A DNA stretch of 64,000 nt, from assembly GCF_000003815.2 (NCBI RefSeq), contig NC_049988.1, forward strand, positions 14,743,412 through 14,807,411. The letters are read 5' to 3'. The notes below the pieces were generated by a model, which saw only the letters and a list, made by a program, of their open reading frames with translations, had not been told where the DNA came from and made no database searches. Positions within the stretch are counted from its first letter, which is position 1. Each line of letters opens with the position of its first letter. Shown here piece after piece: positions 46,805-58,549 of the stretch. A program made the translations under genes and the position numbers. The stretch is from Branchiostoma floridae. Its lineage: Eukaryota; Chordata; Leptocardii; Amphioxiformes; Branchiostomatidae.

Positions 46805-47467
46805 ATTGCCCAGAGCTGTTTTTACATTGTTGACGCTTACAACTGTAGGTTACAGGTGTACGAGTTTTACGTATTTGTTCTATTTGATGATCTTTTGTGT
46901 ATTATATTCACTACCAAGAACAGCACAAGTTTTCATACCTCGTCAACGTTCCATGAAATTTTCCACGAGTGGCTACTTCTACGTTTGTCTCAAGGAACGT
47001 TCTATTATGGACTCTTAGAAGAGAACTATATAGTTTTACACTAGTTCTCGGACAACTGTTTACTTAGTCAACTTACCCATGTCCAAGTATCAAGTTTGTT
47101 ACTGTTTTCAATGACTTTTGGATGTTCCAATTAAAAGTATCATTGACTGGTTTTCTTTATTTCTGTGCATGATTTCGTTTAAACCTGAATAATTAGCTAC
47201 TTTATGCGCAAATGAGACAAATGTCGGTGTGTCTGGAAAGCTTAAAGGAAATTTGGAACACTGAGAGATGCCCACTTTATACGCAAGTACAATATTCTAT
47301 ATCTATATTCATGTACACCTCACTTTGTACGTGGTACGTAACGTTAGGTTAAGCGTATTTATCAAAAAGACACTTAAAACTAGTGGGGATTGCTCTCGAA
47401 CAACAACAGTTTTCTTGTTACCAAGGAAACGGATATAATTATAAACAGCTGGATGACAGGACACAGT
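46805..47467. other. Intergenic gap
   Basis: It contains the presumed 3' UTR of the C2 gene copy 2 and the upstream region of the CUB gene. Nothing else was seen. Confidence 0.4.
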
Positions 47468-49863
47468 ATGGCCGTCAAAAGACTGACTATGGTCTGCCTG
47501 CTGGTTTCTGTGTGTGTTGACTGTTTCGCCAACGTGGGTAGGTGTAATTAACGTTGTCAAGTACTATGCCAAAAGTTAAAATATTTGATAAAACACACTG
47601 TATGATTCCTTGCAACGACATTTGCTATAACCACCGAATAAAATCACCGAGTGAGCAACGCGAACGAGGTTATTGGACATTTTTATTCTAATACAATTTG
47701 ATCTTGAGTTTATCAAATTATAAGGGAAATGAAAACTTGGTAACCTTTTTTTTCGTGCTTTAACAGTAGAAATGTCCAAGTTTTGTGGATCATCTGTGAA
47801 CGTTACTGGCCCGGGAGAACTGGTTTGGATTGACTACACTTCCAACACGGACTGCACGGTGGCGCTCGTGCCTCATCGCAAAGATGTCTACATCACTCTA
47901 CACTTTGACCAAGTGGACATAGAAGGAGGCTTTTTCTGTTACGACAAAATCTACATTTGTGGTCACAGGTACAATCGTATCAATGATATACTGGATGGAT
48001 TTTGCTTCTCCTCCTTTTATGGTATTGGTTTACATTTCAAATAGTTAAAAAAATTATATTCCACGTCTGCATCTATAGAACCTGCATATAACCACCATTC
48101 GGAGCAGCACACCAGCTTTGCTAGAAATGTCCATTTTATTTTATCAGATTATAACGTTTTCGTTGTCCTCATTTTTGGTGACGCCTTAGTGACGGAGATG
48201 CTTTGTTCAGGTACACTCCTGGTAGGAGTAGCGGTGTAGAATTTCTGTATTATTCTGTCGTGGGTACACCGGTACTGCCCCTTTCTCCCCAGAATTTTAT
48301 GAATTTTGCACGAATCTTATTCAGAAATGCACAAAATACTATGCCTAAGTCTTATGGACGTTTTTTTAAGGTTTTGGTACTGTATAAAATGTGACTGTTT
48401 GTCATAAGATTCGTAAGTTTTCTCTTCCTGTGTTTCTCATAAAAGATAATCTAAAATTCGTTGTCGTAGCACCCGGGACAAAGCCCAGATATCGATGGTG
48501 AAATGAAGAACCCACTGTACTATAAGTTTGACACAGTTTTCAGTATCTTTCATGATCTTGAATCGTACATGACCTTTAATCGTACACGATAATCTCCTGC
48601 CTCCTCTCACCAGACCGTGCACCCCCCATACCGCTGACCTGATGGTCTGTTCGGGCCGTACCGGGGGGTTTAATGGTGCTACCGGCGGGACCGTGTACGT
48701 GCGTCTCCTGACCAACCACGCCGTCACCGGATCCTTCACTTTACATTACTATCTCATCAAGGATCCTGGTGAGAACTAGAGCTGAGAGTTTATTGTTTAT
48801 TTGAATTTGAACGTGTGAGTGGGGGGGGGGGGGGGGGGGTAGGTGCGAACGCACCTTTGCAAGTTGCCCATCCGCACAAGTAGCTTATAGCTTTCGTTAT
48901 AGCACTTTGGCGGCGTTGCTGCGTCCAAACTTGGACTGGTGTTACCCTTGGAAAAAAAAACCTTTAAGATATTTAAGACTTTGTTTCTAACGATAAAAGT
49001 GGTTGAACAAATCTCTCAACCGCAACATCGGTGAGATACTCGCTTAACCACCAAAACACTGCTTTTAAGCTTACGACACACACATATACATGGCTCTTAA
49101 TTGATAGATCCTGCAAGCACAGCTTAAGTAGTCTCATTTTCTAGAAGGAGACAAATAGAGCTTTTTCTTCGTTTCTTTTGACTGATCCTAGTAAATCACA
49201 TATAGGAACAATACAAATAAGCAGCAGCGAACATGTGAACCACAAAATACAGACGAACATACAATTTAAATACACAATCTACAATAAATGGAATAGAACA
49301 GTCAATACAATATACATTAAAGAACAATGCACAATTAAGTGTTAACAGCCATTCAAGAAGACGTGTTGACCGGGCATCCTTTATTTCCAGCATTTATGTA
49401 CAGGTCAAAAGGATCAGGGCTCACTAAAGACCGTAAAATCCTGGAGGCCGGCCTTGGCGTGGTCTTTATGATGGTGGCTGTTGGATGCTATCTTCTCGTC
49501 CGCTGGCAAACCAGGAGGAACAGACAGGGTGTCAATGATGAAGTGACCACCTCCGATATACCACAGGACAACCTGTACTTAGACCCACATTCGTCAATGA
49601 GTCAGGGAGGGGAATTAGGGTTGGAGGAGGTTGGATCAAACCGGAGTGTCCATTCTGTTGGGACCAGTGCCTCTGATAGTGATGGTAGTGACTCTGCAGA
49701 AATCAGTCCACCGCCAACATACGAAGAGGTTATGGGCACGCCCTCCTCCCACACTAGCGACCATTATGTTAATGTGAACGTCCCTGCACATGCCACAAGC
49801 AGGGAGCTAGATGCATCAAGTGGACAGCAAAGCGATGAGAGAAAAGGTGTTACATCTAAGTAA
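47468..49863 (+). CDS. Single-pass membrane protein with CUB-like ectodomain and PPxY tail
   Basis: Four exons with matching phases: 47468-47537 (signal peptide, MAVKRLTMVCLLVSVCVDC), 47767-47968, 48614-48768 and 49412-49863, giving 292 residues. Exons 2 and 3 form a CUB-like domain (~residues 25-140): KFCGSSVNV, LVWIDYTSNTDC, FFCYDKIYICG and the closing FTLHYYL strand. CUB domains bind proteins or glycans outside the cell. Exon 4 encodes a hydrophobic helix (VVFMMVAVGCYLLV), a basic stop-transfer RWQTRRNRQ and an acidic Ser-rich cytoplasmic tail with a PPTY motif at 49711-49722, typical of ligands for WW domains of NEDD4-type ubiquitin ligases. I do not recognise a named orthologue. The exon 4 acceptor (AAAAG|GA) was chosen because it alone keeps the frame. 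AATAAA lies at 49980-49985. Confidence 0.75.
48821..48839. repeat. Poly-G run of 19
   Basis: Nineteen consecutive G follow GTGAGT in the third intron of the CUB gene. It could form a quadruplex and is prone to assembly error. Confidence 0.95.
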
Positions 49864-50239
49864 AACTGATATGTGTTGTCAGAGAAAAGCCACAGATCAC
49901 TTGTTTTGGCCACGATTACTATTGTACTTATTTAATACTTATAAGCTTGTCAGTGCTTTGATGACATCTTTGTTACACAAATAAATGATGGGGAGGGGCG
50001 CAATTGTCTGGAATTTTTTTTCCGGTCTGGTGTAATTTTTGTAAAATCGCCTTTCATTCCTTGAGCATAGAATAGTTGGCAGCCGCGGGTTGCAATCCAA
50101 AATCTAACTTGACCAAAACTTTGATATAAGATTCCTTGCATCGTAATATACTAGAGTGGAATTGTTACCATCAAGTACAGTAGAATAACCTAATTAGATA
50201 GCTTTTATAAGCAACATTTTGAGTTAGATATACAAAGGT

Positions 50240-50310
50240 TAGCTGTGGCAGGTCAGTGTAATATAACCAGCTGCTGCCTCGCTGCGTGCCGGCGACGCCG
50301 GTTTGTTATA
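50240..50310. repeat. Dispersed repeat, partner of 59165-59225
   Basis: GTGTAATATAACCAGCTGCTGCC ... followed by GTGCCGGCGA is the inverse of GCAGCAGCTGGTTATATTACAC near 59190-59211 (given here in parts). It is probably a transposon end. Confidence 0.5.
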
Positions 50311-50389
50311 TCGGCTATATAATTTAGATACAGACAAACAACAGAAAATGCTATTAAGAGCAAAATATATCTGGGGTTTCAGAATCTTT

Positions 50390-50775
50390 CCTGAGAAGGT
50401 TGATAGCGCGGAAATAAGTCGTAGTGTCAGGAAACCCCTGGGCACTCCAGTGACCAGTCAACATCTTAGCCTGTTTGGAGTTTCATAACCTTTCCTGAGA
50501 GGGTTGGCTAAGCTACATGGGCTACACGGAAAGTAGTCGGAGTTACAGGAAACCCCTAGGCACTCTATTGACCAGTCCACATTTTAGCCTGTTTGGAGTT
50601 TCTTTCCTGAGAGGGTTGGCTACATGGGGCATCACGGAAATGAGTCGGAGTCCCAGGAAACCCCTGGGCACTCCAGTGACTATTCCACATTCTATGCTGT
50701 TTGGAGTTTATGAGTCGGAGTCTCAGGAAACCCTCGGGGCACTCCGACCGGTCCACGTCCTGTTGTTTGGCATAA
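50390..50775 (+). repeat. ~110 bp tandem repeat, 3.5 units
   Basis: Units carry CTTTCCTGAGAGGGTTGGCT, AGTCGGAGT, CAGGAAACCCCTGGGCACTC and CCTGTTTGGAGTTT. They are progressively diverged with one truncated last unit. Confidence 0.85.
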
Positions 50776-50876
50776 CTGGTAATTAAAGCGCCGCAAGGTG
50801 TAAGAAACCAGGTTTGTATAGTAGGTACAAGCTATGTAAGACCAGACTGTAAGGTTTGATCCACTCACAATTGCTA

Positions 50877-51020
50877 CAAACTGCTCTCTAAGCAAAGGTT
50901 GTATTTTGACGTTTTTATGCGTTTTTATCGTACTTTTCTATCGGCCGAGAGGCATAAATAAAAAAAGTACGGTACAAAAAAGCAGCCGGAGTCTAACCTT
51001 TGCTTTGAGAGTAGCTACAA
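50877..51020. mobile_element. Foldback MITE, related to 56134-56335
   Basis: CTGCTCTCTAAGCAAAGGTT at the left is the inverse of AACCTTTGCTTTGAGAGTAG at the right. The inner GTTTTTATCGTACTTTTCTA pairs with AAAAAAAGTACGG. Confidence 0.6.
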
Positions 51021-51505
51021 GTGGGACACGGAAATTTGTCTGACTGTAAGAAAAACGTAACAATTGCGAGTTCCCCACTGCCCTGGGCGAGGTCCTGTCG
51101 TCCTGCCCACTTCCTTTCATGAATATTATCATATTTTACGAACTGCAGTCACGTGGGATGTATTGTAAATGTAGTGGCAACGGTTTAGTCGTTCCAGTAT
51201 TGGATGCAGCCACGTCTGTGTTGAAAGCTGGCATCTAATGAAGAAAGGATTCATCTGTCCTTAGAGTGACACCACGATTCTAACAGCACACTCGCTGGCC
51301 AGGCCTCTAGAAGAACACGGAAGGAAATTTGGCCATATCAACAGCTCCTGACAGCGAGAGGTTGTGTACCACAGGCTAACTCTGTCTACAAACGACAGGA
51401 GGATTGGAACTTACAGCAGAACAAGTTGAACAGGTTAGCACCAAACTTTCAAGACCCCTTCTCACAACTTTCCTTGTAAGGTTTTTAAAGAAGGATAAAG
51501 CATAA

Positions 51506-53830
51506 ATGGCTCTTAGAAAGGAAGCTCTCACGATCTTGCTATTCTGCTTGACATTGACACTGATGGCGGCCAGCAACGCCTCAGGTAGCGTGTGTTTTGC
51601 CCCTTGTGAGAAAGCTGACTGGTTTAAGTGTGGGTATGGCAAGGCGGTGGCGCACTCTTCTGAAGAATCAGGCACATGTGTCGTATGCAGAGCCCGGGAA
51701 GACCATAACAGCATTATCGGGAATACATCTGTCCCCACATCTCAGCGTAGCGTATGCTTGAGTTTCATACGATGGGCGTTTGCATTAAGAGGCTACTCAT
51801 TCGGTGTTCTATCCGCAAAAAAACTACCACCAGTCAGCATTTCAGGCGTGTTTGTCCTGATCCTGGTAGATAATGAAATCACGGATGTGGAAAGAAGCAC
51901 GTTCAGTGGGTTTTCGGATCTTAGTACCTTGTTCCTGGATTTCAACAAGTTAACGCATTTGAAACAGAGCTCGTGCATTGGTTTGAAGCAGCTCGCTTTG
52001 CTGTCTTTATCCAATAACAGATTAGCACGAATTGACCGAGGATGCTTCGAACACATGCCGAATCTTTTCTCGCTAAACCTCGAGAACAACCTGTTGATGC
52101 AAGTAGACCCTGCCTGGTTCAGTCATCCTAACATACTCGATTACCTACATTTGGGGGGAAATGACATTCAGAACATTCCACCACATACATTTAAAGATGT
52201 CGGAAACATTAAATACTTGTCCCTGGAGAGAAATGCCCTGTATTGTTTGGATTGTTACGAAACGTGGCCCGATAGTTTGTTAGATCTCAGTGTTGGTGGA
52301 AACAGACTGATAACTGTGCGTGACGAAACGCCACATAGAATAGAGTGGGGCCTAGTCGTTAATACTGATCATAACACTCTCCAAACGCAGTACATATCTT
52401 CTCAGTTGCCTAACTACCACTTCTGTCTCATAAATGATCCGCAAAGAAATGAGAAGTCGTTCATGTGGGAGTTTGGCTCGGCAGAGTGACAACCCCACTG
52501 TCTGCTCTGTGCTCACGGCAAAGAATAGTTCGGAAAGGCGAATCACAAGTAAGCCGCCATTTGTGGTCCTTCTAAGCGACATCCCGGACAGACAGATCAT
52601 TCACTATCCCGATGTGTGTACGAAAGCGTGGGTGCATAACCTGGGCATTACAGTTGGTCTGGAAGGTGACTCAAGTATGCAACTGGTTTCTTTGGGCATG
52701 GGGAACCTTACCCAGACAACTGTTGCTATAACGGTTGTCAACGGGCATGACACACACACAACCAACGTCACAGACGTCTTTGATGACATCCCCAGCACGT
52801 TTGGAGACACTTCACACTCAAAGACCATGAACTGCATTATGATCTCAAAATACTACCCATTCCCACGTATCTTCAACAACATTCCTTCGGTGCCAAGAGA
52901 GACACACAAAACGTGCCCTATCCATGCAAGCGTTGTGACATCTACTAGTCATCCAACCAGACCACAAACTACAGATGAGAACGTATCTCTGCCACCAGTG
53001 AACCAAAGTACAACGACATTGGTGTTTCAGGCCACCACGCAGAAGGCTAAGCCTGTGAGAAGCATATCATCGCTAGACCTTCTTTTCTTCCCAGTTATAG
53101 TCCCAGTCATTGGGGTCCTGCTCTTTATACTTATTGTAGGGATTCTGCTCAAAATGTGCCAACTGAAGCTGAAAAACAAAAACAAACTACAAACAACATT
53201 AATGCCGTGAATACTAATACACGGCTACAACCAGGTCTTGCCACCTGTGGAGCATTTCCAACAGCCTATGTGTCCACTCAACACACCTACTCGGACATTC
53301 ATGACGATTTAGTCGCTTCTCGGCGGCCTATGTCTGCCCCCTCACTGACGTACTACGAAATTCCCGATAACATAGCTCTGGCTCAGCGGCCCCTGCCTAC
53401 CCTTCCGCGCACACATCGGGAACCCCCAATCGTTGCCATCTCTACCGGTAACAGATCCGAAGGTTATGACAAGTACAACACGCTTCCCGCTGTAAAAACG
53501 TCACACCACGAAAGTCGAGCTGCTAGGGCGTCCTGTAGGTCATTGCCTGCTCTTCGTCAGTCTCTCCAATCCACAGATAGTGATTCGGACAGCCCTGACG
53601 ATGACACCATCCGCTTCTACGCAGCTGCGACAGATCCATCACTCCCTACGTACATGTCTTCTGCCACGAGGACCAGGCGAAATCACCGGACCTACCAGGA
53701 CACCAGTACTGTAGCGCCATCAAACATAGTACAACGCCAGTCCTGGGCTGGCACGCCTCTTGTTACCTATAATACGCATAGTGAAGCCAAGCAGCATAGC
53801 GTTACTACGTATGGACAACCCTTAGTATAA
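51506..53830 (+). CDS. Leucine-rich-repeat receptor, apparently split by two frame shifts
   Basis: Single-exon-style gene. The first frame (51506-52489) encodes a signal peptide (LTILLFCLTLTLMAAS), a Cys-containing N-cap and about six LRRs (for example LSLSNNRLARIDRGCF, LNLENNLLMQVDPAWF, LHLGGNDIQNIPPHTF) over residues ~112-275. The reading then continues in the next frame (52434-53210): the rest of the ectodomain with Thr/Pro-rich stalk and a transmembrane helix (IVPVIGVLLFILIVGILL). It then returns to the first frame for a cytoplasmic tail (53156-53830) with tyrosine motifs YSDI, YYEI and YNTL and an SH3-type RPLPTLP. The shifts lie within 52434-52489 and 53156-53210. They may be sequencing errors, a recent pseudogene, or two adjusted small indels. 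Such LRR/tyrosine-tail receptors are abundant in lancelets, possibly immune or adhesion receptors; the function is unproven. Confidence 0.65.
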
Positions 53831-54945
53831 AAGTTTATCTGTGTTGGTAACTGATCAGTATGAAAAACTACACTTTACTTAACCAACACCAAAGAGAGTC
53901 GGAGCTTGCTACAGTCACGCGGTTCTGACGTGCGGAAGGTGCAGTAAACTGGTCCATTCCATGAAGAAGGCTGGCGGAGTCAGTCGAAAATTTGGGTAAG
54001 TCCCAGCTTTCCTTAGTGTTGGTTCGGTACAGTTTAGTTTGTCATTATGGACACCCTTGTGGTCCTTGTGTAATTTCAAAACAAGAGAGAAGGGCATGCC
54101 ATACGAAGCGTGACATGGCGAAGGTCCTTGCCCGTCACTCACCCTTAGGAGATTTCAAGGCAGGTCTCAGTAGGAAGTACAGAATGACACGAGCCTTCGA
54201 TTATACATGTCATAATAGTTTAAACTCACAGTGTATATAGTGAGTATGTGTTTGGTGAACTTAGATTTTATAACCATTTGATAGCTGTTCTGCACCATGT
54301 GGACAACCTACTTTGACTTAGACTTGACAAATAAGGTACATGTATAAAATATGATAATGAAAATTTTAGCAATCAAGCTTATTGTTAGTGCTATGTAACA
54401 TATTTCGCAGAGAAAAGAACGAACTCCGGAAGCTGAGCGCTGAGTATACCCAGACTGTTCCTGTCTTTTTATGTGTACATAAAATAATACGCACAATATG
54501 CTGGAATCTATGGTATGAATTGTGTATAATACTTCATGAGAATACTTGTAAAAATGATTACAAACTTAGAATGCTGACAGAATAGTGGAAGACTGTTGAT
54601 CGTTCAACGTGTACATTGTGTATATAACTGTTACATGTTAGCTTACTAATTTTCATGTAGATCATGACTTTTAAAAGTGACTGACGCATGTACCAAGCAT
54701 ATTATGCTCTATGGTTGTGAAAGTCCGGGTAAGAACTATTTGATGGACAGCTGTACAGTTAACCACATTGTCTTGAACACGCAACTATCCCTAGATTCTT
54801 TGCACGTAGATTTTCATTCTGTTTGTTTCCTTCATTTTCAGGGGCAAATGTTACCAGCAGACTAGCGAGATTTGATGAAATTTCCTTTGGTGAAAATATC
54901 CACAAGGGTTTCAGCTTGATTTTGTGTGTTTCAGCTTATTTTATC
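53831..54945. other. 3' flank of LRR gene, no gene seen
   Basis: AT-rich sequence with only short chance ORFs. An ACTTTTAAAAGT palindrome is present near 54666. No supported feature. Confidence 0.4.
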
Positions 54946-54996
54946 GTGGGGGCGACGCCCCCACGACCTATTTTTTGTGGGGGCGACCGCCCCCAC
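54946..54996. repeat. Two adjacent perfect GC hairpins
   Basis: GTGGGGGCGACGCCCCCAC at 54946-54964 (9 bp stem, 1 nt loop) and GTGGGGGCG-AC-CGCCCCCAC at 54977-54996 (9 bp stem, 2 nt loop), then a partial third at 54997. Confidence 0.85.
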
Positions 54997-55020
54997 TGCC
55001 CCCACGGTGCCGCGCCAGTG

Positions 55021-55945
55021 CAGATGATATGCATTGTTGTTTCTTTTTCCTGATGATATGCATTGAATCAAGATGTTCCTCTATTCCAAATGATATGTAT
55101 TGTTTTTTCTCTCTTCCCGATGGCATGCATCGAAGTTTCTCTTTTACTGATGACTTGCATGCAGTGGTGTTTCTCTCTTCCTGATGATATACATTGGTGT
55201 TTCTAACTTCCTTAATGATATGAACTGAGGTTTCTTTTTTCTAATGATATGCATTGAATCAGATGTTTCTCTCTTCCAAATGGCATGCACAGAGTGTTTC
55301 ACTCTTCCCGATGATTTGCATCGATGTTTCTTTTTTTCTGATGATATACATTGATATTTTTTATCTTCACGATGATATGCATTGTTGTCTTTCTCTTCCT
55401 AATGATATGCATTGTTGTTTCTGTCTTCCAAATGACATGCATTGATGTTCCTCTTTTACGGCTGGCATGCAGTGAGTTTCTATCTTCCAGGTGATATATA
55501 TCGATGTTTGTCTCTTCCTGATGATATGCATTGTTGTTCCTTTTTTTCTGATGATATACATTGATGTTTCTATCTTCCTGATGATATGCATCGAATCAAG
55601 ATGTTTCTCTATTTCAAATGATATGTATTGTTTTTTTCTCTCTTTTCGATGACATGCATTGATGTTTCTCTTTTACTGATGATATGCATTGACGTTTCTT
55701 TCTTTCTGGTGATATACATTGATATTTTTCATCTTCCAGATGATATGCATTGTTGTTTCTTTCTTCCTGATGATATGCATTGAATCAGACGTTTCTCTCT
55801 TTATAATGATATGCATTGATATTTCTATCTTCCAAATGGTATGCATTGATGTTTTTGTCTTCTAGATGATATGCTTTTTTATGCGTTGATGTTTCTATCT
55901 TCCTGATGATATACATTGATGTCTTCATATGATGACATGCAATCC
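55021..55945 (+). repeat. ~29 bp minisatellite (TGATGATATGCATTG unit)
   Basis: About 30 diverged units of the form TGATGATATGCATTG plus ATGTTTCTCTCTTCC. It starts right after the GC hairpins. Confidence 0.95.
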
Positions 55946-56133
55946 TCTTTGCAAATTATGTAGGTATGTTTGTCTGTATCTATGTGGGTCAAACGTTCTC
56001 AGTGCGAGCTGCGAGTGCAAAAGGAAAATGAAATAAAAGACATTATGTTTTTCAGTCACTTTTATTGTAACGGCATCTAATCAATGAATATGATAAAGAT
56101 TAGGTGTATAGCCGTCAGGTGCTATGGAAGACC

Positions 56134-56335
56134 TACTCTCCATACAGAGGTTAGGCTCTGGCTGTTTTTTACGTTGTTTTTAGTCGTTTTTATCGTGCTT
56201 TCTATTTTGTATCGTTCCTTGAAGTCCGCCAGGTTTTGACAATACAATTACAATACAAAATAGAAAGCCCGATAAAAACGACTAAAAAACGTTAAAAAAA
56301 GCAGCCAGAGCCTAACCCCTGCTTGGAGAGTATGG
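56134..56335. mobile_element. Long-stem foldback MITE
   Basis: GGTTAGGCTCTGGCTG (56148-56163), then AGTCGTTTTTATCG and CTTTCTATTTTGTAT, are mirrored by ATACAAAATAGAAAG, CGATAAAAACGACT and CAGCCAGAGCCTAACC. This is a hairpin with arms of roughly 75 bp. The ends read CTACTCTCCATAC/GGAGAGTATGG. Confidence 0.8.
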
Positions 56336-56393
56336 AGACCTATGACTTCTTGGTACACCGGGTCATATCGCACGAACTCTATGGTCACTACGT

Positions 56394-57243
56394 TCAGCAA
56401 GGCTGTCTGCCCGGATACGGGTAGCGGTCGAAACAGAAGGCTGCCTCGCGGTCACACTCGCACGCCTCCCGGGCCACGGTGCCGAACCTGTCGTCTGTTG
56501 GGGTAAAGAAGAAAACAGTTAACGTCGGTTAGCAGAAGCTCATTTGTGTTGATTAGCGTTTAAACTATCAACCGTCACGATAGTTCAATCACCCATCCAT
56601 CCATCCATCCATCAATCCTCCATCCATCCATCCATCCATCCATCCATCCATCCATCCATCCATCCATCCATCCATCCATCCATCCATCCATCCATCCATC
56701 CATCCATCCACCCATGCATCAATCCATTAATCAATCTTTCTTCTTACCTCCCTTCCTTCCCTCCTCCCATCTTCATTATTTCCTACTCTCTTCCTTCTTT
56801 CATCAATTCTTTTTTCTTTCCTTTCTTTCTTTGAACTCAAGACTTCTATTTCCAGAGGCATGGCCGCTAACCACTGGACTTGTAGAAATAGAGGCATGGC
56901 CGCTAACCACTGGACTTGTAACGCACGATACGTGATAAAGGTAAAGTGACGTTATAAATAGACGCACCACACGTCACAAGTCCACCCGCCTCCTGAGTAA
57001 AGTGGTAGTTGATCAGGTGTGCCGTACCCACGCCGTCACTGGAGTCCACCGCTCCATAGCACGCGTCGTGAACTTCGCAACATCTGGAGTAACACAGATT
57101 TTCCCAACACTACAGCTGTGTAGCTAAATGTGTCTTCATGTGTCAAAGAAAGGACAAAAGTCAAAAGGACAAAATGGCATACAATTTGGTAAATTACGTA
57201 AGACATGTACGTGAACTAGTCTGTCTGTCGGTTTGTCTCTTTA

Positions 57244-57336
<93 letters not shown>

Positions 57337-58549
57337 ATGTGCGATGACAAAGTGGGGCAAGTTTCAGCCCCCTAACGTTTATTTTTGGAACTGCAGGGGC
57401 ATTTTTATTAATGATGGGAATTTTATACTTGTGACATGTGTATGTTAGTCAATGATGAATATCACCATGCATAAACCATGTAAATGTTTAAGTCATTTGC
57501 ATAAAATTTACAAAAGCTCTACATATTTCATGGAGGTATGAGGTCGCCGAACTCTAGTTGCTTTTTGGATTGGAACCTTTACAAAGCAGTATGAGTAAGA
57601 GAACATGAAGTCTGTTATCCCCAATCGTCTATTTTGAATAACTTACCTGTCAATGTCGTCCACAGGTGTTCCCGAGCCGCCCAAGCCGCAGTAGCAGCCG
57701 TAGTCGAGGTAGTCGAACGGATTCCGCCCGGTGACGTGAGATATCATGGCGCCGAACTGTAGCACACTTCGGGTCGGCTTCCCCACCGCCCCCTCGAAAC
57801 CAAACCCTACTACTGTTTATAGATATAGAAGTTTGTAAATTCATTCAGACCCTTGTACACATCGTGCCTACTGACATAAATGACAGCAGATTTCCCTGTT
57901 GTTTCTGTAGCATGGTATATCTTTACCGGGGAGGGGTTGCTAAGCCATTCTGCCTTTACTTGCTCGAGGCACCTCCGCGAACAATTTCATGTCCCTTCCG
58001 AAAGGTGGGTGCTGTCCCAAATGATATGCCTTACGCAGTAATGAAACAGGGTTTCCCAGTTACCAATTGCAATTACATGTAAATTGAACCAGGCACTCAA
58101 CTGTGAGGATGACACAAAAAGTTCAGGTACATGGGCCTCCCTAGAATTAATCAATATAAATGTTAGATCTAGATGTAATGTACTGGTAGTCTCACATATG
58201 ACGGTATTTTGATGATGCCAACGTGGTAGGTTAAAGCTATCTGGGGAAACAAGAGCTAGTAATCATATTAGCTCTACCCTCTTCCTAAATAACATAACAT
58301 AACATAACCTGTGTAGAGTATAACATATTGGACCAAAAACACACTTGCAAGGTGGCCATGGCTTTTACACGGAACATATGGTTCTAATTCTTTGTGAGGA
58401 TATTCCAATTTAAGAAATCGGAATTTGGAGGATTTGACCTTCACATAATCAGGTTGTAAAGACTGTATCAAAGGTTTGATAATGCATTGCAAAATAAGGT
58501 ATAACTTCAACTCACCCAGGAGAATCGCTGCTGCTAGCACGACCTTCAT
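56394..58549 (-). CDS. Secreted phospholipase A2, group I-like, copy 1
   Basis: Calcium-dependent secreted PLA2 that hydrolyses the sn-2 ester of glycerophospholipids outside the cell. Minus-strand exons: 58516-58549 (signal start [11 protein letters not shown]), 57647-57812, 56968-57083, 56394-56494, giving 138 residues. The catalytic machinery is visible: calcium loop [16 protein letters not shown], active-site CCEVHDACY (His-Asp pair) and [11 protein letters not shown] with the supporting Asp. Ten cysteines in the mature part allow five disulfides, fewer than the 12-14 of vertebrate pancreatic or venom enzymes. The product ends RQPC. The exon 3 donor (TGTG|GTGCGT) was chosen because it restores the conserved Thr-Cys before the last exon. 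It has the same four-exon structure as copy 2 and is likely a digestive or host-defence enzyme (inference). Intron 3 holds (CATC)n and its neighbour a long (GT)n. Confidence 0.9.
56588..56712. repeat. (CATC)n microsatellite
   Basis: Nearly pure CATC tetranucleotide run in the last intron of PLA2 copy 1, followed by CT-rich sequence. Confidence 0.95.
57246..57336. repeat. (GT)n microsatellite
   Basis: About 40 uninterrupted GT dinucleotides then GCGCGC, in the second intron of PLA2 copy 1. Confidence 0.95.

Noticed and set aside
55031..55591. Tandem spaced repeats considered as a CRISPR-like array
   Set aside because: Units are contiguous and diverged without unique spacers, and the genome is animal. 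It is a minisatellite.
57138..57448. Cys-Val repeat ORFs
   Set aside because: Translations of the (GT)n microsatellite in a PLA2 intron.
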